NCBI GenBank assembly: GCA_951804985.1
Contig: OX638130.1
Coordinates: forward strand, 119,363,593 to 119,427,592
Source: Dryomyza anilis
Lineage: Eukaryota; Arthropoda; Insecta; Diptera; Dryomyzidae
Direction: 5' to 3'
Length of the DNA stretch: 64,000 nt
Position 1 is the first letter of the stretch, and every line of letters begins with the position of its first letter. The notes under the pieces were generated by a model that was not told the origin of the DNA, searched no databases, and saw only the letters and a program-made list of their open reading frames with translations. Both the position numbers and the translations under genes were made by a program. This document shows, one piece after another, positions 23,809 through 32,606 of this stretch.

Positions 23809-24232
23809 CAAAAAAAAAAATTCACCAACAATTAGTGTTCATCATTTTGATGATTTCATTCGTTCAACTAAAATCATATTTTTGCAGTGTTTCTCATTTT
23901 TAATATTTTTTATATACTCAAATTTCAAACAAAAATGGGTCTCCATTTACACATTTAAGTATTTATAATTCTTAGAAGATTTAAAGAATTAATATAGTTT
24001 GATGAACATAATTCATCAATATGATGTTCACTTTTTCATAAATATGATGAAATGGAGTCTAAGAATTATAAATACATAAATGTGTAAATGGTTAAAAATT
24101 AGTGTTTGAAATTTGATGTTAAAAAAAAATATTGAAAATGAAAAACATTTAGTAAACGCAATTTTATTTCAATGAATGAATTCATCAATATGATGAATCG
24201 TGGTTGTTAATGAAATTTTTATTGTGTGTAGT
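23809..24232. mobile_element. Foldback (long inverted repeat) element
   Basis: A near-perfect core inverted repeat pairs 23941-23976 (CCATTTACACATTTAAGTAT...) with 24056-24092. Weaker pairing extends outward through ATTTCAAAC and CATCATTTTGATGA / TCATCATATTGATGA to about 23809 and 24232, with arms of roughly 165 bp around an 80-bp centre. The centre and arms repeat CATCAATATGATG. It is non-coding and MITE-like; the exact ends and target duplication were not resolved. Confidence 0.7.
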
Positions 24233-24544
24233 CTTCGCATACACTATCTCAACTTGAAGCACATTTTTTCAGTCATTCATCAAATTGATGATGCATTCAT
24301 AACGATTTTCTTTTGTAGTGATCAACATTATTGATCTTTAATAAAATTTGAATGCTCTTAAATACAATGAGCCATGTTTTGAAGAACGACATTCATCAAT
24401 ATGAAGATGTTTTTTTTGTATGTGTCGCAAGTCTGAAAGAAGTTAAACCGAGGTACTTCATTGTTTTTAATATGAGTTATTTGCAATGATTGACACCCTC
24501 GAATTCATTTTAAACACATTTGGTTGTATTCTAGGCCTAAACTA

Positions 24545-25366
24545 CACACAGAAAACTGATTTGTTGCTAACTAAACTAACTAAATTTCCCGACCGAATTA
24601 TTCGGTTGTGCTAACCTTCTAGTTAGCAAGCATGAGATTGTGCCAACCTCTTAGCCGGCAAGCATGAGGTTGTTTAAACCTTCAAGTTAGTATGCATGCC
24701 GAAACCTCCAATTGAAATTTTATTTAAAGAATTTTTTTTATATATAAAACTTATTTATGTAAAGTTTTCGCACTCAATTGCAAAAAGTATTTATATTAAT
24801 TCCTGTTCCCTGAAAAATAAGAACAGCATGAAGACACATTTAATATTTTATTTCACCATAATTATTATATTATATATATTATTATTATTTTTATATTTTT
24901 ATTATATTTCACTAGCTTAACAGCAATTAGTATTGAATTAATTCATTATTTCATTAATATTATAATATTTATTTCGCATTTTTAATTAATTAATGGATTT
25001 CCTATTTTTTGGGACTTGTGAACATTTTTGACGTTTATTTATTTCTGCATGTATCGTAATTGTTGACGAGAAACTGACAACCGAACTGCTGATACACACG
25101 AGGTTACCGTTTGTCATTTATTTTGTTGATACAAAAACGTACTCAGTTGCCGTAACAAATGCACAAACGTCAAATTTTGGCAGCAAGAAAAATGCAATCA
25201 TGCGCTTACGACAACCGAACGTGCAGTTGCGCGGACTAAAATTTCGGTTAGAGTAAAAAATTGTACATTCATTTTAATGACATGAGGTCACAACAAATGT
25301 ATTTCAGTTGCAACACTGAAACGTTGGTTCAATTAACCTCATGTCAAAAGAGGATTTTTCTGTGTG
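24545..25366. mobile_element. MITE M2, longer relative of M1
   Basis: Begins CACACAGAAAACTGATTTGT and ends GAGGATTTTTCTGTGTG, the same ends as M1. The right 170 bp (CGACAACCGAACGTGCAGTT, AACACTGAAACGTTGG) aligns well with M1, and the left 60 bp also matches. The centre (about 24690-25080) is an AT-rich stretch absent from M1 and may be a nested insertion. No clear target duplication was found (CTAAACTA left, TATAGATG right). A 74-residue frame at 24696-24920 lies in the AT-rich centre and is not supported. Confidence 0.65.
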
Positions 25367-25529
25367 TATAGATGTTTTAAAAATAGAGAAAGGTTAAAAA
25401 CTTGCACTTAAAAACATAAGAGGTACAAAAAGTAGTATTCCTTTTTGAAGTAGTACGGTTGAAGCTAAAATAAATTATTTTCTGTGTACAGTCAGAATAT
25501 GCATTTTTTGCGACATCCAACTCATTGTG

Positions 25530-25800
25530 CAGTCAAGGCTTTCGGTTCTCCCAACTGCTAAGTCGGTTCATATAAACAAAAAGGATCCTCGTTTGGATTA
25601 CAAAGAGTTTTTAACTGTTTTAAAACAATTTGGTGTGTTTATTTTATAACATTTTAAATTGTTCAGTCAACGTTTTCAGTTCTCCCTACTGCTAAGTCGG
25701 TTCTTATAATCAAAAGCCAAGGGGTTCTCGTTTGTACTAAAAAGAGTTTTGAACAGTTTTAAAACAATTTGGTGTGCTTATTTTATAAAATTTTAAATAC
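25530..25800 (+). repeat. Two-copy direct repeat of 134 bp
   Basis: CAGTCAAGGCTTTCGGTTCTCC at 25530 recurs as CAGTCAACGTTTTCAGTTCTCC at 25664. Both continue through CTGCTAAGTCGGTTC, TCTCGTTTG and AAAACAATTTGGTGTG. A neighbouring TTTTCTGTGTACAG at about 25482 suggests this is part of another decayed cacacagaaaa element. Confidence 0.7.
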
Positions 25801-25989
25801 CAACCGAATATAGTGATTTTGGCAAATAATCTGTAAAAATATCATTTTAACTAAATTACGTTGGCTGTCACAACTAACTTTTGCGTTCTTCTAACCTCAT
25901 TTTAAAGGAGGATTTTTTTGTAGGTTGTAAAAATTGTGCTGGACACATTATCAGAAAATGATTATATTATATTAACATCATGAAAATCG

Positions 25990-27475
25990 TATTTTCGGAG
26001 TATTTTGTTTTTTTGACACGTTTTATTTTGATTATTTTTTTTTGAAAGAGACGTAAAAAAATAGTACAAAATAAAAACAAAAATTTACATTAATTTGTTT
26101 TACGTAATAACTCAAAAACTTTAGGCAATATCAACTGATTTTGTCTTGAATTTTTTTGACACATTAAAAAAAAAAATTTTTTTTCGGAGATATCGTCACT
26201 ATCATGCCAAAGGGACGAATGTGAAATTTTTGACATTTACGTTTTTTTTACATTTTTGAATGTAGTTTATCCTCATGTATGCTGTGCCAAAATCGCGTGT
26301 CATTTTATTGGGTATTTTTAGCCACAAAAGACAAAACCAAAAGGACGAATTTGAAAATCTTGTCATGCCAAAAGGGCGAATCTTTTCATTTTTTCGCCAT
26401 AAATTTTTATTGGTATAAGATAAAATAGTGGTGTAAAGTCATTTATTTTTTGTTTTCAAAGCACCTATCGAACTGCATCACTATTTATAAATATTTTGCC
26501 AAACATTTTTTCCTGCAAATAACAAATGGCAAATTAATGTTTGACAAAATATTTTTAATTAATGATGCAGATCGATAGGTGCTTTGAAAACAAAAAATAA
26601 ATGACTTTACACCACTATTTTATCTTATACCAATAAAAATTTATGGCGAAAAAATGAAAAGATTCGCCCTTTTGGCATGACAAGATTTTCAATTTTTCCA
26701 ATTTCTTCGTTTTTTTGCTATAATTTTTTATTGGTGCAAGATATAATAGTCGTTTTCAGGTATTAATTGTTTGTTTTTAAAGCACCTATCAAAATGCATA
26801 ACTATTTAAAAATATTTTGCCAAACATTTTTTCCTGCAAATAACAAATGGCAAATTAATGTTTGACAAAATATTTTTAAATAATGATGCAGATCGATAGG
26901 TGCTTTAAAAACAAACAATTAATGTCTCCACATTACTATTTTATCTGGCGCTAATAAAAAGTTATATTATAAAAAACAAAAATATTTTCGTTTTGATCAG
27001 GATATAGCCTCACAAAAACCGTATTTATAATTCAGTAGGTTGTCCAAATCTAAACATATTTTATAAACGTTATAATAATTGATGAATAAACTAAAATAAC
27101 AGAAAAAATTAAAGAAAATATAAATTTTTCTAATTTTTAAAGCACTTCAAACTTTAAAATTTGATTTCCCAACATTTTTAAAAATGCACATTCGCACCTT
27201 TGGCATGACAGTTATATCGTCACTGTCATGCCAAAGGTGCGTGTTTTTTTACGAATGTCTTATTTTCGGAGTATTTTTTTTTGATACATTTTATTTTTCA
27301 AATTTTTATATTTTTTAAGTAAATTTTTTTTTTTTTTTTAATTTTTTTTTTTTTTTAAATTCGTAAAAAAAATTTTAAAGTACAAAATAAACACAAAAAT
27401 TAACATTTATTTGTTTTACGTAATAACCATTTAGGTAATATCAACTATTTTGTCTTGACTTTTTTAGTACATCGG
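25990..27475 (+). repeat. Direct repeat of about 175-215 bp flanking the hairpin element
   Basis: 25990-26165 and 27260-27475 share ATTTTCGGAGTATTTT, AGTACAAAATAAA.ACAAAAA, TTTGTTTTACGTAATAAC and GGCAATATCAACT..TTTTGTCTTGA in the same order. Between them lies the foldback element 26192-27226. A third partial copy is broken by the SINE near 59.7 kb (CATTTATTTGTTTAACGTAATAACTC). Confidence 0.6.
26192..27226 (-). mobile_element. Hairpin (foldback) element K1: two long palindromes plus tail
   Basis: Outer ends are inverted: GATATCGTCACTATCATGCC at the left and GGCATGACAGTTATATCG at the right. Inside, 26351-26507 pairs almost perfectly with 26537-26692 (arms about 157 bp, loop about 29 bp). Shared words are TCATGCCAAAAGGGCGAATC, GGTATAAGATAAAATAGTGG and AAAGCACCTATCGA. 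A second, more decayed palindrome of the same sequence follows at about 26706-26985. The left tail (26197-26350, with TAGCCACAAAAGACAAAACC) matches the right tails of K2 and K3, so K1 lies in the opposite orientation. It is non-coding and sits inside intron 1, so it would be transcribed as part of the pre-mRNA and could fold into long double-stranded RNA. Confidence 0.85.
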
Positions 27476-28421
27476 AATACCATACTGATATCGTTGATAA
27501 AAAAAGTATTTGTTGTCCAGTATTATTAGAAGCTAAATAGAAATTGTTAATTACCAAAATCACACATACCAAAAACCATAAATTATTCTGCATTTTTAAT
27601 AATAAATTGAATAACATAAATCTTTTAGTTTTTTTGGACTTAAATAATATAATATTTTAATCGACATTTTTGTTATTCAATTACATATTTATTTCGTATA
27701 CCTCTTCAATAAAAAAAATCGAAAGTCGTAGATTTGGCCGCAAGGTCGACAAAACGGTGCCTGGCACCAACAAAATACCAAGACGATACCTCTTCGCATG
27801 ACTGCGAAATACTGAAAAAATTCAAAAAAATGCCAAAGAGTGACATATTGCATGGCGCGCCAAGTGTGACTTTTCGAATAGACTTCAAATAGACTTAAAT
27901 GTCAGACATAACAAAAGTCTGTCCAAAAACCAGTCGAAATGCAAATAAAAGTTGGACCACAAATTGCGCTCTGATAAGAGTAAAAGTCAATAAAATGTAA
28001 AAACGGAGCGAATGTGTAGAGCGCAAGACATGTTGGCTAATATAAAAACGGATAGACGGACGAATGCACTGAGACAGCAGCCAGACTCTTTGAGACGGTG
28101 TTGCTCAGAGACTGTGTTAAAAATTAAAAGTGGAAAAAATAATTGTAAAAAAAACAATTGTAAAAAAAACAAATATAAAAAAAAACAACTCACACTAAGT
28201 GAAAAAAACGTGAAATGCAGACAAAAAACATGCCGAGGGGGGTGGGCAGTTTGGCAACAAAAGGTGCAACGTAGTCAGTTTCGCTGACTCTTAATCTTTT
28301 TAATTTCTTTGTGTAAAATGCATAAAATGCGGAAATATTTCTTTGCCACAAAGTCCAACATAAAATGTTAAACATTTTTTTTTATAATAGTTGTTAAATT
28401 ATGGAAAGTTTTATTGTTTAA
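27476..28421. other. First 950 nt of intron 1 (non-coding)
   Basis: 27700-28090 is less AT-rich and not repeated in the window (for example GGTGCCTGGCACC, a small dyad at about 27756). 28130-28200 has four AATTGTAAAAAAAAC-like repeats. Frames at 27706-27888, 27987-28193, 28012-28287 and 28190-28375 show no domains. Being close to the donor of a first intron, this is a plausible place for regulatory sequence, but no specific site is recognised. Confidence 0.4.
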
Positions 28422-28427
28422 ACTTAC

Positions 28428-28497
28428 CAGCTGACAGCGAGCTCAGCGTTATTAAAATTAATCCAAAGATGGCCGCATTCAACGTAGTGCGTCGCAT
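28428..28497 (-). CDS. Coding exon 1: signal peptide of the Cda4-like protein
   Basis: 70 nt: ATG at 28497-28495, 23 codons, then one base of a split codon before GTAAGT (28427-28422). The reading MRRTTLNAAIFGLILITLSS, then LSA, is a standard signal peptide: Arg-Arg n-region, a hydrophobic core of about 12 residues, and small residues before the cut. The split codon G|CT joins exactly to exon 2 and gives Ala-Gln-Lys-Glu-Glu-Phe. The context CAACATG is a good insect start context, and no other in-frame ATG precedes it in the 5'UTR. Without exon 2 such a short exon would be unconvincing; the exact phase fit and the expected content make it likely. Confidence 0.78.
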
Positions 28498-28648
28498 GTT
28501 GCTCAATTTATTGTTACTGCAAGTGTAGCGCACCAGCAACAATCAATTAACCAAAAAAAATAAACTTTTTTATTTATTAACCAAAACCCAACAAGAGACA
28601 CGAACGCAGAAAATACGATCTGCACGCGACGCTGTTCAACCGACAACT
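28498..28648 (-). other. 5' untranslated region of the Cda4-like gene
   Basis: 151 nt between the predicted A+1 of the initiator (28648) and the ATG. A CTACACTTGCAG just before the start region (about 28522-28533) resembles a splice acceptor, so part of this segment could be spliced in a longer transcript starting further upstream. Without transcript data the unspliced form is the simplest reading. Confidence 0.5.
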
Positions 28649-28650
28649 GA
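28617..28650 (-). promoter_or_regulatory. Core promoter: initiator plus correctly spaced DPE
   Basis: Minus strand TTCAGTTG (28644-28651) matches the fly initiator, with A+1 at 28648. The downstream promoter element AGATC lies at 28621-28617, exactly +28 to +32, and fits RGWYV at all five positions. No TATA box is seen at -25 to -35. The fixed spacing makes chance unlikely, and its place 151 nt upstream of the predicted start codon agrees with the gene model. Confidence 0.7.
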
Positions 28651-28651
28651 A

Positions 28652-29585
28652 CGCAAGCGTGGCCAGAGAAATACCACGAAGGTGCAAAGTTGAGTCACTC
28701 ACGTACTCACTCTGTTACTGCTGCTGCTCTTTCACTCAATTACTGCATAGTACTCAATGTTGCCACGGCACGCATGCGTTGTTAAATTTAGTAATATTTC
28801 GTATTTCGTTAGTTGTCACCGTCTGGGGGCTTGGAGCTTGGAACCGGGTGCGTCAGGTATGCTAATTACCGAAGATCGTCGATCCAGCACTTGGCGGAAG
28901 ATCGTTCGTTGCGCGTATTCGACGATCTTGAGTAACACGTTTATGATAAGAGCGCGCGCAACCGATGTATGTCATGATCGGCCGCGGTAATTTAATACCG
29001 AAAATTTGATATGCGTTGTAAAGATCATCGTTTTGTCGGTTTTACTTAACCGCAATATAAAAATTTGAATTTTATAAAAATGGTTACAGCATCTGTTGTG
29101 CATAAATCGCAGATGCAAATTAAGTAGTTTATCGAACAATATCTAATTTAATATTTATATTTTATGGTTTATATTTTATACGTTTTCTAATTTTATCTAT
29201 TTTTACTTTTCTTCATAGTTTATATAAGTAGTTAAATGCTTATCAAATAGATGTTATTCAATATTAGAAAATAACAAACACTGTACAGTGCTTCGCATGA
29301 TTTTTTTTGTTATAAATGTAGTAAAAAAAAACAAATGATCTAATAAACCAACTTTTCTCAAAGAAAAATTTTCTTTGTAGAATTCTTTGCCGCGAAAATT
29401 TCCCCAGAAACAATTCATTACCGGAAAATTATTTCTCGAGACAATTTTTATTTACTGATTTGAGCAGCACTTTTAAATTTTTTTTGCATCGCAGCACTTT
29501 GGCCCATTTTTACTTTTAACTTGCCAAAAGGCATAACTTGATAACGAATAAAGGTAGGATAATGAAATTTTTAATATATGTTTTA
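28652..29585. other. Upstream region of the Cda4-like gene
   Basis: 28652-28990 is relatively GC-rich and non-repetitive. It contains an 11-bp inverted repeat, AAGATCGTCGA at 28872-28882 and TCGACGATCTT at 28919-28929, with a third related GAAGATCGTTCG between them, so a clustered factor-binding site is possible. From 29000 the sequence is AT-rich. Frames at 28659-28865 and 28757-28990 are not supported. Confidence 0.45.
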
Positions 29586-30240
29586 CTAGTATTTCGTACC
29601 CGGGCTGCGCAATGCGTTTTTAACCCATTTTTTTAAGCACAGCTGTTCAATTTTTGTTTTTTTTCGTTTTTTTTTTTTTTTTTTATTTTTCACGTTTTTT
29701 CCCCGTTTTTGTTTTTTCTATTCCTTTGATTTTTTCTTTTTTGCATTTTTTATTTGGATGCTTCTATTTTTCTTTTGATTTTGTTTTTAAAATTGACTTT
29801 TTCTTTTTGCTTTAATTTTTTGTGGATTTTTGTTTTAAATTTTGTTTTGTGCGTTTTTAGTTCTTTTTTTATTTGACATTTTTTGCGTTTTTTGATTTTG
29901 TGTTTTTCTTTTGTATTTTTGATTTTGCGTTTTTCTTTTTGGTTTTGATTTTGTGTTTTTTCTTTTTCTATTGTTTTTTGCTTTATTTTTGTGTTTTTGC
30001 TTTTGTGTGTTTGAGTTTTTGCTTTTTTCGGATTTGTTTTGATTTTGATTTTGTGTTTTTTCTGTTGTTTTTTTGCTTTATTTTTGTGTGTTTTGCCTTT
30101 CTGTGTTTTTTTTTATTTTGTGTTTTTGCTTTCGTTTTGAGTCTTTGCTGTAATTTTTGTATTTTTGCTTTTGTTTTTTTTTGTATTGTGTATTCAGCGC
30201 TGCTTCCCATAAATCGAGCATCTGGTGCCGTATGATAACA
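29586..30240 (-). mobile_element. Helitron-like element with CAAAA-type array (5' truncated)
   Basis: Read on the minus strand, an A/C-rich array (30190 down to 29640; words such as CAAAAACACAAAAGCAAAA) is followed by ATGGGTTAAAAACGCATTGC, GCAGCCCGGGTACGAAATA and CTAG, then T. A GC-rich subterminal stretch shortly before a 3' CTAG is typical of Helitrons, although only a poor stem can be drawn here. The same ATGGGTTAAAAAC stretch ends the array at 48.67 kb. The TCTATATATATAAAACTC-type start seen at 41055 and 48066 is missing. Frames at 29873-30235 (Phe-rich) and 29983-30210 (Lys-rich) are array artefacts. Confidence 0.5.
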
Positions 30241-30779
30241 GAGGTCCTAATGTAATTTGAAGGGAGTTGTACAGCATGGGCCAGTTGGGGTAGAATGTTT
30301 TTTTTTGAGATTCTGTTACAGGACAGTCCAAAGATAGTACGTAATAAATTTTTTCCCAGTATTATATGGCAAACAAAAGTTGCAGTTCACAAATTCATAA
30401 AAAAAATAAAAAAAGTTACAATGCATAACGAATTTTTTTAAAATATTACCTTCAAATAAAAGCAAAAGTCATAATTGAATTTCATACATATATGTACATT
30501 AATTAATGCAAAATAACAATATTGGCAGAAAAGTTACAGCAAACTAATTATAAAATTCGCCAAATTATTGCAATTTTCACAAACAATGTAATCACATTTT
30601 TTTCATACTTTAAAACTTGCATTCGCAGTACCGTTATTTGAAGATAAGTTCGAGTTTTTGGAAAATTAGATAATATTTCATGATATATACATATTTAACT
30701 ATCATTATTTATTTTTGTTTAAAGTTTTGGCAAGCTAAAAGTGGTAATGGGACACTGTGCGCAGTGGTAAGGTATATGC
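30241..30779. other. Non-coding, no recognised feature
   Basis: AT-rich unique sequence leading into the 15-bp array. The first degenerate GTGGTAA/GTGGTGA units appear from about 30740. Nothing else was seen. Confidence 0.45.
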
Positions 30780-31455
30780 TAAGTTATAGTGTGGTGATTT
30801 TTGTAGTGGTGAGTTTCGGCATGGTGAGTTTAGGTTTGATGACATCATGTGTGGTGAGTTTTGGAGTAATGAGTATCGGTGTGGTGAGTTTAGATATTGC
30901 TAGTTCGGTGTAGTGAATTTCAGTGTGGTGAATTTCAGTGTGGTGAATTTTGAAGTGGTGAGTTTTGATGTGGTGAGTTCAGGTGTGGTGAGTTTCGGTA
31001 TGGTGAGTTTAAGTGTGGTGAATATTGGAATGGTGAGTTTCAATGTGGTGAGTTCAGGTGTGGTGAGTTTCGGTATGGTCAGTTTAAGTGTGGTGAATTT
31101 TGAAGTGGTGAGTTTTGATGTGGTGAGTTCAGGTGTGGTGAGTTTTGGTATGGTGAGTTTAAGTGTGGTAAATATTGGAGTGGTGAGTTTCGATGTGGTG
31201 AGTTCAGGTGTGGTGAGTTTCGGTATGGTGAGTTTAAGTGTGGTGAATATTGGAGTGGTGAGTTTCGATGTGATGAGTTCAGGTGTGGTGAGTTTCGGTA
31301 TGGTGAGTTCAAGTGTGGTGAATTTTGGAGTGGTGAGTTTCCATGTGGTGAATTCAGGTGTATTAAGTTTCGGTATGGCGAGTTTAAGTGTGGTGAATTT
31401 TGGAATGGTGAGTTTCGGTATAGTGAGTTTCAATGTGGTGAATTTTGGAGTTATG
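30780..31455 (+). repeat. 15-bp GTGGTGAGTTT satellite with 75-bp higher-order repeat
   Basis: Units such as GTGGTGAGTTTAAGT, GTGGTGAGTTCAGGT and ATGGTGAGTTTAAGT repeat every 15 bp. The variant ending AAGTGTGG recurs at 31011, 31086, 31161, 31236, 31311 and 31386, exactly 75 bp apart, so five 15-mers form a higher-order unit present six times. Since 15 is a multiple of 3, all frames tend to stay open. The 204-residue plus frame (30913-31527, Val/Ser-rich) and 177-residue minus frame (30900-31433, Thr/Leu/Pro-rich) are side effects. A second, shorter array lies at 58513-58705. Confidence 0.95.
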
Positions 31456-31990
31456 AGAGTGGTGAGTTTGATGTTTTTGTGGAGATTAACTACTTCCTTG
31501 TGTACAATTTCATTGATATCAATGTAATACTGTCGACATAGAGCATCTTAAAAATGTATCTTACATAGGCGATGCCACACTTAGTAGTCCAATACCGCCC
31601 ACTTTCTGTGAGATTGCGGATATAATGTGTTTTTTATATTTTGGTTATATGGGAGGTACCACGACTAGTCCACCAATCCAAACAAAATATAGCATATACT
31701 CTGCCCAAGTTCAACAGACATATTGTGTCTATATTTCATTTGATTCGATTTAGCCAATTTGGCGTTTACTCGTATAAATCGAATTTTTTGGAAAACTGCT
31801 TCCGCAATACTATAATTTTGTATTCAAAATGATGGGTGAAAAGGGGTTAAAATAGCGATTTCAATATGCTTAAAAACATTACGTATTAGGAAAAAAAAAC
31901 TGAATATGCGGTCAAAATCAGCATATAGTCGGTGATACTGCAAAGCCGTCTAACTGCATGAGAAAATTACGCCTAATTTTGTGTTATAAT
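31456..31990. other. Downstream flank of the 15-bp array, shared with the 58.7-kb locus
   Basis: TATGGGAGGTACCACGACTAGTCCACCAATC at about 31648-31678 parallels TATGGGAGATGCTACGCCCAGTCGAACAATT at about 58759-58789, each after a 15-bp array. The array therefore appears to travel as part of a larger dispersed repeat. No ORF or end structure was identified. Confidence 0.5.
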
Positions 31991-31995
31991 CGGGT

Positions 31996-32606
31996 TTTTA
32001 TACCCTACACTAAGAGTGAAGGGGTATATTCAGTTTGCAACGCCGTTTGTAACACCCTGAAAAAAGCATCTCCGGTATGGAAAAGATGTCCCTCTGTCCG
32101 TCTTTCTGTCTGTCCGTCTGTTTGTCTCTCCCTCTGCCTGTCTGTTTAAATTACGATTACAGAAGAGCTAGAGCAATGAAACTTTAGATTTAGATTACTT
32201 ATATATCTAAGCTGTCTGAACAAGAAAATTGGCATGATCGGTCTATTGTGACCTGAGAACCAACCACTTATGTTCAAATACCTCATATAAAATGAATATC
32301 TACAGATCAATTTTACTGTATACGTGCTTAGGTAAACTTTTTTTGGTCAAATATATATTGACATCATGCTGAAATACATGAAAATAATGTTTTCCCGCGA
32401 AACGATTTGTGGTTCCCAAAACAAAAATCGAAATTCGGTACACCTACCCATTTGTAAATATGGGTATCAAATGAATGGTAATTCTTCAGCGATTGAATGT
32501 TTGTAGTTATTTTAAGGATTCGTATACCCTGGTGACCTATATACCACTTTGAATGGTTACCACACATATGTGTAGGGTATTTATAGTCGGCTTAGACCGA
32601 CTATAA
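31996..32606 (+). repeat. Dispersed TACCCTACAC repeat with terminal inverted ends
   Basis: TACCCTACAC at 32001-32010 and GTGTAGGGTA at 32570-32579 form inverted ends of a roughly 580-bp element. It is followed by the dyad TTATAGTCGG / CCGACTATAA (32581-32606, 6-nt loop). Inside are a TCTGTCCGTCTTTCTGTCTG-like stretch and a piece beginning ATGAAACTTTAGATTTAG. An inverted-orientation copy lies at 62801-63365, and a trace (GTGTAGGGTATAAA) at about 51222. From memory, similar TACCC-ended repeats are abundant in higher-fly genomes. Confidence 0.7.

Larger units (their letters stand above)
5622..28427 (-). other. Intron 1 of the Cda4-like gene, 22,806 nt
   Basis: Runs from the GTAAGT donor at 28422-28427 to the TTGCAG acceptor ending at 5622, both phase 1. 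It is over 300 times longer than intron 2 and is filled with tandem arrays and mobile elements, listed separately. Non-repetitive islands remain at about 6.6-8.5, 9.2-10.4, 11.4-12.9, 14.3-15.4, 18.1-19.9, 22.5-23.8 and 27.5-28.4 kb. These are where intronic enhancers would be sought. Confidence 0.75.
1..28648 (-). other. 5' part of a Cda4-like chitin deacetylase gene (gene span, left end open)
   Basis: Gene-level entry. Three coding exons on the minus strand join in phase: a signal-peptide exon at 28428-28497, then 5539-5621, then 5354-5465. Each is bounded by GT/AG sites. The joined product begins with a signal peptide, followed directly by one chitin-binding CBM14 domain. From memory of the family, this layout, and the wording around the cysteines (CVDGFPYLNRCPSG, CTFKDEAKCGPL), fit insect group III chitin deacetylase (Cda4), which has one chitin-binding domain and one polysaccharide-deacetylase domain but no LDLa domain. 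Such enzymes act outside the cell on cuticle or tracheal chitin. The deacetylase exons are not in the window, so the catalytic part is inferred. Another obstructor/peritrophin-type gene remains possible. Confidence 0.6.

Noticed and set aside
29873..30235. Phe-rich 120-codon frame resembling a membrane protein; similar frames at 41192-41488, 42824-43345 and 48063-48646
   Set aside because: All are translations of the A/C- or T/G-rich Helitron-like arrays. Hydrophobicity comes from base composition.
30913..31527. 204-codon plus frame and overlapping 177-codon minus frame with pentapeptide-like repeats
   Set aside because: Both follow from a 15-bp satellite, whose period is a multiple of three; no domain, no splice or start context, and both strands are open at once.
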